NCBI GenBank assembly: GCA_963556695.1
Contig: CAUWAG010000012.1
Span: 3,906,001-3,970,000, forward strand
Length of the DNA stretch: 64,000 bases
Reading direction: 5' to 3'
From: Anthostomella pinea
Lineage: Eukaryota; Ascomycota; Sordariomycetes; Xylariales; Xylariaceae
The notes under the pieces were generated by a model. That model saw nothing but the letters and a program-made list of their open reading frames with translations, had not been told where the DNA came from and searched no databases. This document shows, one piece after another, positions 34,199 through 43,914 of this stretch (positions within the stretch are counted from its first letter, which is position 1; every line of letters begins with the position of its first letter). The position numbers and the translations under genes are program-made.

Positions 34199-36683
34199 TC
34201 AGGAGCTCCGTTTGTATGGCGGCCCAGAGGGTACCGAGCCCGCTACTCCCGCCATAGAAGTTCGGACTGTCCCCTGCGTGGTCGCAGACATTGGAAGGAC
34301 CATCGTCATTGTCTTCGCTGTCGCCGTCGTCGGCTGTGTTGGCTTCTTCCCAAAGCTCGCGTTCATACCCGAAGGGGAAGCCTCCGTAACCGTGACCGGC
34401 ATCGAATCCACCGAAGTCGAAGTTGACGTCCGATTGATTGCGCCATGAATGTCGTAGAGCAGGGTCACGCTCGCGTTGCGAAAGCGCAGAACTCCGAGAA
34501 ACACGTCCCAGCCAAGTCGCACCTCGGCTGGCCAGGCCGCCTTGATGACCATTGGAACCTGCTCGCCAAGCTCGAGGGGGTCGAGCTGGGTGTGGTTACA
34601 TCGGTCCGTAGCATCGTTGCCCAGCAGTTCTTCGACAGAAATTTCGGCCTTCGCCAATGGGTCTGCGCCGTATGCAAGGAGACAGACCAGGCAAGCTAGA
34701 GCTCCGAGAAGGTTCTCTCCTTGGCAGCCGTACTGGGCGAGGTAGAAGGTGGTCAGGACAAGTGTGTGGAGTGGGGAGGGCTGCAGCCTCTCGTTGCATG
34801 TTGAACAATACCTGATGAACAAACCACTGGGAGTGTTGATGTCAGGCGAATAGTCCACGTTGAAGATAGCAGCAATGGAGTGACACACAGCCTGTGCCGA
34901 AGTGTGGTAAAACATGTGCTTCCACGAGAAGATAATCCTGGCAGTGCCTTTCGCGTTGAGAGCCCGAATGCAAGGCGAGTCGGCATCCCAACGGCCACAG
35001 ACATCCACATCTTCTCCGGGAAAGCGTTGTGATTTCTTCATACCTTCGTCAACCATGTACGGAGCACACGATGTGTGTCCCTTGAGGACGGTAATCATCA
35101 AGCTATCCAGAACGGTGTGTCCAAGGTCGTTGACGTAGAGGTTCTTGATAAGGTTTCGGCCTGCCATGGCCCCCATAGAAAAGCTGATCAAGTTGCAGCA
35201 GGTCGTGGCTCCGTCAAGATGAGTTGCAGCCAGGTGGAAGGGGAAAAGCCTCGTCATGTCCAATCGACTCGAGTCAGTCCCACCGAGCAAGTTTTCTAGG
35301 AGCTCCACGTTACGGGCCATCATGGCAAACCCAATAGCTTCCGTACTAAGAGCATCGGGTGAGCATGAGACCGCTTTGATGACTTGTGTAGTTGAAAGCG
35401 GTAAGTCCTTGGTGTCGATGTTGCTGAACATGTTAAACTGAAGAGCTTGTTGGAGCCGGCTGGTCAAGTTGGAAGCATCTGCCTCAGCAGGACTCCACCG
35501 GTGCCAACTTTCCGCATTGTCGGGGTCGAGGTCGAGGTCGCTCTCACCGTCTTCTGATGATGGAGGTGACGGAATGCGGACATAGCGCGGTGTATCACAG
35601 TGTATGCTCCAGGAGCACAATGGGGACGGGCGTAGAGATCCTTGAGCGAGCGTTCCTCCAATCCGGTTTGGCTCCGTGTTGCTTGGGCTCGCGTCGTCGA
35701 TTGCAGCAGGGGTATTGGCCGACGTATTGGCGTCCATAAAGTCCAAAAAACCGAGAAGGTACGGCGTCCACTGCATCGGACCCTTACCCCAGTATTTGGA
35801 TGTTCTGAAGGCGAACAACCATGTGGTTGCAAGTCTGATCCACATCTTGTTAGCCGTACCATTTAAGACTGACTGGGGAGCTGGTGACTTGCCTTCTCTC
35901 TGAAGTCGGCATGTCCTTCAGGAACTTTTCGTTCATACCTTGGATGAGATATCTAGCTCTATCATCAAATATCTTGACCCTTATGGCCAGAGTCGTTGGC
36001 GTTGGAGCATTCAAGGGCGAGGGAGCATTGGTTGGTGAAGGACCGTTCAGGGGGCCCTGTGGGCTGAAGGCGACAATACCCATCGGTGATGCCCAGTCTC
36101 TACCGAAAGGTGAAGGGGCACCGACTTCGGTGGTGGAGGTGGCTTGTAAAGCCTTGTAAGGCAGATTCCAGTGCGCAAAGCTGTAGTCACGTTAGGCTCA
36201 CATTGCGGGCATCTTGGAATCAACTCACACTGTGCCGGAAAGCTGCCACTCAATGTTCCTCCTGGATGTGTCATTTAGATGACGCCGAAGCCTCTTCTTG
36301 TCGATATCCTCTCCATTGAACTTGACACCCCCGGTGGCTTTGCCATCGCGCGTTCGCTTGCGAATGGTCTTGATTGCCTGGTCTTTGATCGATGAAGGGA
36401 TGCTCTTGGAGATGTTCCATTTCTTGAAATGGTACTTGTATTGTCAGACACTAGTCTCATGGATTAGGCAAGCTCAACATAAAAGCTGTGTCACTCTATA
36501 GCAAAGAGGCTCGGTAACTTACGAAGCGTCGAACTGGTGCTCCTCTTTCATTGTCTTGGCTACTACGTCGATTTCATTATCAGCGTATAGACTGCTGATC
36601 GTAGCCTTGTGGGGTTCCCATCTTTGGCTGAAAGGGATCTTCAGGAAGTTGGGATCAGTGCTGTTCGCCTCTTGTGCGCTCAT
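34199..36683 (-). CDS. Clr5-domain protein with an in-frame TGA in the domain
   Basis: Exons (right to left) 36523-36683, 36229-36450, 35889-36180 and 34199-35845 fit consensus splice sites and keep frame; full length would be 773 aa. The N-terminal Clr5 domain is clear: SQRWEPHKATISSLYAD, then VVAKTMKEEHQFDAS, then QYKYHFKKWNISKSIPSS and IRKRTRDG. Between the last two parts a TGA (36444-36446) stands where Arg or another residue is expected, as from CGA by C-to-T. The long C-terminal region has ankyrin-like character (NLYVNDLGHTVLDSLM) and no named domain. Clr5 domains occur in fungal nuclear proteins of unclear function. It may be a recent pseudogene, depend on recoding or editing, or use another splice. 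Everything downstream is intact for over 700 codons. Confidence 0.7.
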
Positions 36684-38070
36684 AGTGGTGATTAGGATAC
36701 GCAGAGCAGAAGCCTGCTTTCTGTGAATGAGAATCTGCCCCCGATAGATAGCTGTTTTTGAAGGGCCAGATGGATGAACTTAAAGTCATGCCACCGCAAC
36801 AGCGGGGATGGGCTCGTGAGCGGATCTGACTGTACATGTTATCTTGATACCTCCACAACCCTGCGATGCAGAGGCTCTGGGAGGCGTGGTTTGCACTACT
36901 GAGGAGCGATCCCCCACGTTAAATACAATCATCATCATCATCATTTCTGTGAATGAGCGCGAAATGTGAAGAAGGCAGAACGGGAGCAACGAGATGGGGA
37001 AGGCTTCGAAGCTTTAAATGGACAGGTAGACAGGCTTTCAATGTCAGGCTCTGAGGTTAGTCTCTGCCGTTGCATGCCGCACAGGGGCTCATCAACACAG
37101 CCGCACAGGGGCCCAGGAACACCGCCGCAGAGGGCTGATTCGTGTTTAACGCACATCCAATGACATCCGGGGTGGACTTCACAAGCCTCCAAGTTGCTTG
37201 GAACAAAAAGACAAAAGCCAATAGGATTCTAAGTCCCCAAGAGCAAGTTGCTAGGTGTACGGTGACCGTGTACCTACCCATTCCTGTCTGCAGAGTGATA
37301 TACCGCCTATGCGTCATTCAGGCACGAACCAGGTTTTGTTTCATGCATAGGCTGCATGACAAAAGGACCATAGCCAATCATGGCTTGTCAGATCCGCCCA
37401 GATATTGATTCAGAGCCTCACAAGGAGTGTGGCGCGGCAGGGCTTACTTACCCCAGACTGCCAGTAGTCTGACAAAAAGACACTGACGAATGATAGTACT
37501 CCGAATTTGGTCCCGATACGACCTTTCGGCATCGAGGCAATCTTGCATGCCTTATCCCTGCAGTAGTGTGTCCAAAATCTGCAGTGCTTGAATGCCAGCA
37601 GTGTGTCCAGGAGACCTGACAAAGGTACATCTGCCAATGAGGTCCATCGAAAACTGACCCCGTGTGCCAACCGTATAGCTTGCTCTCCCGCATAGCGCCG
37701 AGCACCAATATCTGATGATCATTCGGTGAATGATGCAGGTCACACTCTTCACACGGGTATCTGGACTATGCTACCATTGGGTGTTGCAATCCATCATGAC
37801 GGGTCCATAGCACATATTCTCTTCCTGTGGCCTAAGCAACAACGTGGATGTATCGTCCCATCTGCCCTGGTAACCCATGGTTGGCGATCATGAGAACAGG
37901 CCCAAAAGCTGCACCAGATATGTCCTATTCTACAGCAGAGGAATATAAAAAGGTGGACTCCCTCCTCCATCAAACAAAACTCTTGCAGCAGTCCTCTTCA
38001 GTCTCAACCATCTTGGAGCAAAGAGCATATCACATGACCCAGTCAACTCCCCAAACATCGAACAGCCACT
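36684..38070. other. 1.4 kb non-genic stretch
   Basis: Contains the presumed Clr5-gene promoter and the promoter of the small gene at 38071. No other element recognised. Confidence 0.5.
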
Positions 38071-38410
38071 ATGGGATCATCGGACTCCCTGACTTCTCGG
38101 ACATATGCGGGCCATGGGCATCATGTGTAAGTCAATAGCTTCCCTACATATCGTTACTCCTTTGTCATGTGATAAGTACTGATTTGCATATAGAGCATCG
38201 AAGTCCCGATCCTTTTCTAGGGCTATTGTGGAACGCAGACGATCTTCCTACGATGGGACAACCGACAAAGCATCTCAAGGCCATCAGCCGACAGAGCACG
38301 CCGAAAACTACAAAATCCCATCAAGCCCCGACCACCGAAACCTCGACCATGATCTGCGCGGCATCGGTAGCCAATTTGCGGTGGAATCTGGCGGTCACAA
38401 GGGCCGATAA
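38071..38410 (+). CDS. small hypothetical protein, 90 aa
   Basis: Exons 38071-38126 and 38194-38410 join in frame; the 67-nt intron has a perfect GTAAGT donor and a TACTGAT branch site. The product starts MGSSDSLTSRTYAGHGHH, then SKSRSFSRAIVERRRSSYDG, then a polar tail ending SGGHKGR. It is basic, Ser-rich and probably disordered. I do not recognise a family; the RRRSS motif recalls DUF3602-like mini-proteins but lacks the Gly-rich motif. The clean splice-joined frame is the only support. Confidence 0.5.
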
Positions 38411-39079
38411 GGGGAAAGCCAACGGCCGAGGGGTGCCAAATATCGATGTAAAGCCTGATATACATGTTGCTGATATCGGTTCTTGCTGAGGGCTCTTTGT
38501 AGACACGTATATGCTACAATATCATTTGTAAAGCATACACGCCTGTATTGTAGATGATTTGTATAGTATGGATGCCTCGCCCCTTGGACAAGAGGACGTG
38601 TCAAATGAGCTCTATACCAACCATCCTCAGATTTTCTCCACTAACTTATTCCTTAAGTCAAGGAATCAGTCTGGAGTTCAAGGAAGTAGCAGTGCTATAT
38701 CCCAGATCACACCCCGGATGGCTTTCCTCTTAGCTCACCTGGCTTTGTGTTGAATTTAAGACTGGTGTACTTCAGGAACGGAACCACGGCTGCCTAGAGG
38801 GGAGCAGAGTTCCTTTATATTGCTATAGCTAGCATACAAATTTGCATATCAACAAAGCAAATTAAGACCTTACAATGGGGGTACTCAGGGGGACGAAATA
38901 ACTGATTACAAGAAAGAAGGGCAGATTGCTAATATAAGGTGCACGAGAGGTTCTGGTTGGTGATGCGGCTGAGCTTGTGACGTGTTGAAGGGCACGCAAG
39001 CCACAGTGGCGTTCAGGGAGGTACAGTCCCCGGCCATAAGTCTCCGAGCATCCTTGTTTTACACCAAAACACCCCAACT
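38411..39079. other. intergenic
   Basis: No gene seen in about 670 bp. Confidence 0.45.
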
Positions 39080-39530
39080 TTACGCTATCGTAATAAATCG
39101 AGTAAAATAGATGAAACTTAAGTTCTTATAGTACTTATAGTTAAATTTACTGGAATATTAAAATGGCTTATTTAAAAACTTTAACATCTTAAAGATAAAG
39201 GTCGTAAATATTACTTCATTAAAGGTTAAAATTTCGATAAAAAGAACTTTTCAAGATATCTAATTAAAAGAAAATCTATCAAATAAGGTTTCTCATTTTA
39301 TATGTATATTACATGCTGTTTAATATTATATAACTCTATTACAACTTATACGATTTTTTAAACATTTTTTATAGCTTTATTAACATTTATGATTTAAGAT
39401 TTTAAACTTTATTTTTATATATCTATTTCATACTATTTTAGTCACTAAGAAAATAAATATTTAGAAATTAGTTACGAAAACTTCAGCATTTTCCAATATT
39501 AGTTTCTTATAATATCTCGGGTGTGCTCGG
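39080..39530. repeat. AT-rich relic, probably RIP-degraded repeat
   Basis: About 450 bp almost without G+C clusters, sharply different from both sides. No frame or terminal repeat can be read. Composition like the transposon block at 23.8-26.4 kb suggests a RIP-mutated repeat. Confidence 0.6.
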
Positions 39531-40713
39531 AGACTTATGGCGGGTCAGTGGTGTAACAATGAAATGCAGCAACATTGAACAAGGCTCCTAAGGCAACTAG
39601 AAATACTATAACACACTTCAAAAGATTCTTCCAAATACACACACGTACCAAAAATCACCAGAATACACGTTATCAACCACAAGAACCATCTATCACGCTA
39701 TTTACATGACGAGCACCTGGGAGTGATTTGCTGCTGGATAGGCTGTGTATCGACAAAGCATGCGACCTGTTCCGGGAGGCGTACCTTGTCGCTACTGCCC
39801 TAAGATCTGCAAGACTCCCAACCACCGCCGACGTCCAGCTCGCCATCAAGGCCGCCGGACGACGAGCCAAAGAGATCGGCGAGATGGCCACCCACCATGC
39901 ATGAGAATTATTCATCTTCCTGGGGACACTAACAGCGCGCGTCTGTGCAATTGTGAGGGGGAGAAGATCATCTGCAAGTCTTCCATCCGCGTGTGCTCTG
40001 GCTGTGGACAGACGGCATGCGAGCGCTACGCTGGGAATCCCAAGCGTCAATACGATACTTGTGCCTCCATACTTCGAAGCAACCGCACAACACCAAACGA
40101 GTTCACGCAGAAGTGGCGACATCAACTGTTAACACGCTGCAATACGCAGCTAGACGAGGACAATGTCATCTCTTCGCTGTGAGACGCGCTGGAGGCAAAG
40201 GTCAACTCCAAGGCCAAAGACAACAACGCGTTGACCTGCTTGGTCAGGAGCTTCTCGGCCCCTGGGATCTTGAGTGCTGGTGCGCTGCTTGCGCCAAGTC
40301 CGGACCAACACCCAGTCCATGAAGGACCATGAGATGGAGAAGTACCTGGGAGAGATCTGCTGCAGTGCTGCTGGCCGGGCTGCGCCAAGCCCACTGGCGG
40401 CGACGACCCGATGAAACCGGGCGACAGGGACGAGGCGCGCCTTGTCGAGCGACATGACTCCTCAGAAAGCTGGAACCGTACACAACCATCTACAAGCTAT
40501 CAGATCACGATCTACAACTCTCAGGCCAGCCTTCCAAGCCTCGCTAGAAGCCGATACAAGCATACCAGTCCTCAAACAGACGCACCACCGCTACAAGATC
40601 CTCCCGCTCTCTCAAGAAGCACAAACACTCGTCCACGATACATGCAAGATATGACCTCTTGCGGCCAAATTCACCAGGCGCGTCTTAGTCGCTCCTTGTA
40701 TGTAAGGGGTACC
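39531..40713 (+). pseudogene. cysteine-rich decayed modules
   Basis: One frame (to about 40180) has a Cys-rich run: CNCEGEKIICK, then VCSGCGQTACERYAGNPKRQYD, suggesting a metal-binding module. Farther on (about 40265-40400), split between frames, are ECWCAACAKSG, LGEICC and AGCAKP pieces that resemble the module near 41.27-41.35 kb. Frames are broken, no start or splice structure holds, and no product can be named. Confidence 0.4.
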
Positions 40714-40893
40714 ATGCCGGTACGAACAACTCCCAAGAAGAGTCAGGCTTCCGCCAAGAATGCCGGCAAGGCTTCTGCTAGCAAAGCCAAGAAGCAGACT
40801 ACCCCCAAGAGTCGAAAGTCGTCCGGCTGCGACGCCAATGTTATCGCCGCCGCGGTCGCCCTCAATGCCTATAGCTCAGGGGGTGGAGAATAA
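40714..40893 (+). CDS. small Lys/Ala/Ser-rich open frame, 59 aa
   Basis: Open frame starting MPVRTTPKKSQASAKNAGKA and ending ALNAYSSGGGE. The basic first two thirds resemble a disordered nucleic-acid-binding tail; the end is Ala-rich. It may be a genuine mini-gene or the last piece of the decayed module upstream, with which it shares frame. Confidence 0.35.
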   Translation: MPVRTTPKKSQASAKNAGKASASKAKKQTTPKSRKSSGCDANVIAAAVALNAYSSGGGE

Positions 40894-41079
40894 GAGAGGA
40901 GGTTCACATGATTTCATGGCTTGCGATCGTGGGAGTAAAGGGGTACGACATATGGAGTTGAAGTAAAGGGGAATGGCCGGCAATGGCTGCTAAAGAGTGT
41001 GTGAGGCATACAATGGTCTCTCCCAGGGGAGCACGTTGCCAATTTCCCTATCGACGCCATGGGTGGTGGGGAGCCAAGA

Positions 41080-42113
41080 AAGTGAAAAGACACCGAGCTA
41101 CCAGCCGCAACAAAATGTCCATTACGACATGATCCCAAACACTGTCGCGGTGGCCAACGTGCGACCAGGAGGCAACGAGTGCTTCTGGGGCGGCTGCGGC
41201 CAGACCTTCGCGTCACGGCGCACACGGGACCGGCTCGACCAGTGATTTGACACATTGCCCAGGACCAACGTTACGTGTGCGTCTGGCCAGAGGAGCATTT
41301 GGGCGAAATCTGCTACTAGCCGGGCTGAAACGAGGCCCTCGTCCCGGTGCTGGCCACTGGCGAGCTATGCATCAAGGCGTTTGCGAGCCTCGGTAACGAC
41401 AAGGAGCTTATCAAGAGAATCCTTAACGACTCGTTCATTGCCATACTCGGTACGATGATAGACGAGGACCAGGACCCTGCTGCCGTCCGCGACTACCACG
41501 TCAAGCATGCCAGAGAGGCTGACTGGAGCTGGGTAGATGACAACTGTAAGCACATTAACGAAATCACCATACAAAATGACCAACATACTGACAAATCTGA
41601 CCAGAGGTCCTCAATGAGGAGTTCAAGCAGCAGGTTGAAGCACTGCTGGCTAATCGGACAACATGGCCTGAAGACATCGATGTACTCAGGTCTTTCATCA
41701 CCTCTAGGCCCATCCGAAATGCTGAAGTTGGCTACCTTGATGATCTCGAAGAGAGAATAGCCATCTGCAAAGGCTCTCAAGGCTTATCTAGCATCCCAGC
41801 TTCCCGTCCAAATATTGCGCTCAGGGAGTTCGACCAGCGGCCCTGAAGCTAAGAACAAGTTCCTTCCAAGCAGCCACGTGGCCGAGGCGGACCATTGGGA
41901 CGAGGTTACCGAGCTGTAACGGGTCAGCGATTTGGCCCGGGACTTGCAGGGACTCACGCGGGACGAGGTGTAAGTCTCCTGCTGGCCTGACTCGTGGTGC
42001 TGACTGGGACTGACAACATGTGTGTAGTCGGATAAAACGGTGGCTTGAACGGCAGCCGGGAGATCAAGAGATTCGCGAGCTGATACGAACCATGGATGGT
42101 CAAACAAACTGAA
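41080..42113 (+). pseudogene. decayed zinc-finger-type gene with RIP-like stops
   Basis: Readable blocks in order: PGGNECFWGGCGQTFASRR (C2H2-like, about 41167-41222), then WPEEHLGEICY-stop-PG-stop-NEAL (about 41290-41340), then LATGELCIKAFASLGNDKEL up to DWSWVDDN (41347-41545). A good intron (41546-41604) then leads to VLNEEFKQQVEALLANR and SRPIRNAEVGYLDDLEERIA, and a second intron near 41972-42028 to RIKRWLERQPGDQEIRELIR. Stops include TAG and TGA at positions where Trp and Cys would fit (TGG to TAG is G-to-A) and TAA near 41918. The splice-joined codon at 41545/41605 is also TAG. Confidence 0.5.
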
Positions 42114-42743
42114 ATTCGGCTGCTGATAGGCAACAACAGCATCCAGCCTGATGACCATGACAATGAGGTTGTTTACCTTCATAATGCAATCCGTAGCTCG
42201 CATCAACAACCCCGTGGTCCGCCTCGACGCCGCCTTCGCCGCTGACGACAAGGGCCGTTGGGTTGGGGAATATGCCGCGGTTGCGCTCGCTGTCAGTGGC
42301 CCTGCGCGTGCGGTGGCCTGCAGCCCGCGAGGGTTGTATTACTTGCTGGTGAAGTGATGCGAGCCTGGGCACCCGGAATCTGATACGATGGTCTGTATCG
42401 CGTAGTCCAAAGCATTTGAGCAAGGACACGAAAGGTAAGTCATGAACCTGACTGGGCTAAGGGCAATGGATTAAAGAATTATGTTTTAGGTGGCCTGTAC
42501 GAGCAATTCAAGCTTCGCAAATTCCCCGGCCAAACACCTCTCGAGGAGTTGCGACGGACTTCATTGGGGGAGGATAGGGGAGATTGGCGAGGGTGGGGAC
42601 GGTAACCTGGGCAGCGCACATAAAAGGATGCGAGAAAATGGTAACGCAAGGACTAGCCGGAGTCAGCAGCCCTGCAGCCCCTGGCGGCCCGATACGTCTG
42701 CGCGCAAGTCGACCTTCAAGCCCACTGGCCCACAACGACCCGA

Positions 42744-43388
42744 TGAACCTGGCAGCAGCAGGGACATCAGAATGGACAGCAGCAGGGACAGCAGCAGCAA
42801 CAGCAGGCCGTTCTCGTCACCAAGTACGCGTGTTCCTGGCCCAAAGGAACCAAGACCTTCAAGGGGAAGGCGTTCGCCGAGCGTTGTGTCCGATGGCACA
42901 ACTACACGCCGGGGTACCCCGAAAGTCTAAAGACCGCGGTCCCGGACGGCCGCGTGCACATCGACGTCGTGGACACGACGTGCTCGACGGCGTCGGGCTG
43001 GACGACCGCGGCGCACAATGTGTTGATCGACACGTCGGACGAGACCACGACGATTCACGCCTCGCCGTACGTCGACTTCGGCGTCGAGCTCACGCTCGAC
43101 GTGCTCGACGGCTGGCTGGACCTCAGCACCGGCGACAGCATCGAGCCCAAGTACGTCAACGAGCCGTGGCTGCCGATTGGGCCCGGTACGCCCGCGGACT
43201 GCGGGCTGATGTGGCACCAGGCGACAACGAGGCCACTGGCGGCCTCCGACTTCAACTCGGGCGTCATCCGCACCGAGGAGTGTCCGGACGCCAACCCGTA
43301 CGACCCGACCCGGTGCCCGGCGCTCAGATCGAAGACTGTCTGGACAGCATGCTCATCATTGTGGCCTTGGTGGCTGGCTGAGCGGTGA
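42744..43388 (+). CDS. orphan GC-rich open frame
   Basis: About 214 codons are open without a stop: a Gln-rich lead (GQQQGQQQQQQ), then KYACSWPKGTKTFKGKAFAE, VHIDVVDTTCSTASGW, VELTLDVLDGWLDLSTGDSI, LPIGPGTPADCGLMWHQ and ANPYDPTRCP. Third codon positions are strongly GC, unlike the decayed sequence around it, which argues for real past or present coding. No Met starts it convincingly, so it may be an internal exon. I recognise no domain. Confidence 0.4.
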
Positions 43389-43395
43389 GAGGGGA

Positions 43396-43441
43396 GGATT
43401 GGGGAGATTGGGGAGATTGGGGAGATTGGGGAGATTGGGAG
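43396..43441 (+). repeat. 9-bp minisatellite (TTGGGGAGA), about five copies
   Basis: Head-to-tail units of TTGGGGAGA. A single diverged unit-like stretch occurs near 42570-42590, in the same context before a GGCGGCCCGATACG sequence, so the block was probably duplicated. Confidence 0.8.
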
Positions 43442-43691
43442 AAAATGGTCTCGAGGCGTCCCTGGCGGCCCGATACGCCTGTGCCCAAGCCGACCAACAA
43501 TTCTCGAGCGCGGCGTCTTCGACAATGCCGCTGCACCTCAAATCCTTCCTCCCACAACACCACGAGCCAGATACGTTAGTACTGGTGGGTATCGTGGGAC
43601 TACACTCGCTGCCAGCAACGGCCCCTGAAGGACGGCTATGGCAGGGCAGGGCGGGGCACTGCTTTTGTTGATGTTTCTTGCTTTTCACAAT

Positions 43692-43783
43692 AATGGTATA
43701 AGCAGGTAGAATAATCACCTGCAAGAGGATTTTCAAGAATGGTATAAGCAGGTAGCATAATCACCTGCGAGCGGATTTTGCCG
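43692..43783. repeat. 46-bp tandem duplication with internal inverted repeat
   Basis: Units 43692-43737 and 43738-43783 both read AATGGTATAAGCAGGTAG, then ATAATCACCTGC. GCAGGT and ACCTGC pair around an AT spacer within each unit. The copies differ at a few positions. Confidence 0.8.
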
Positions 43784-43914
43784 AACTCCCTTCTGCTAAC
43801 TGGGGGAGTATTCGCACGTGCGCAAATCGTCGTGTTGGGTTGTACATCCATTGTTTCTGCTGTACATCTTCGCCATATCCAACATCACTAGCACGTAATG
43901 CCGAGCCACACCAT

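Larger units (their letters stand above)
43389..43914. other. intergenic with minisatellite and a duplicated hairpin unit
   Basis: No gene. Holds the 9-bp minisatellite and a 46-bp tandem duplication (listed), then the downstream region of the DNA ligase gene. Confidence 0.5.

Noticed and set aside
43396..43441. CRISPR or telomere-like array
   Set aside because: The 9-bp units are contiguous with no spacers, and the unit is not TTAGGG.
23500..43900. A Starship-like giant element spanning the island
   Set aside because: No tyrosine-recombinase captain gene (DUF3435) and no typical cargo order were seen; the island may just be a transposon-rich gap.
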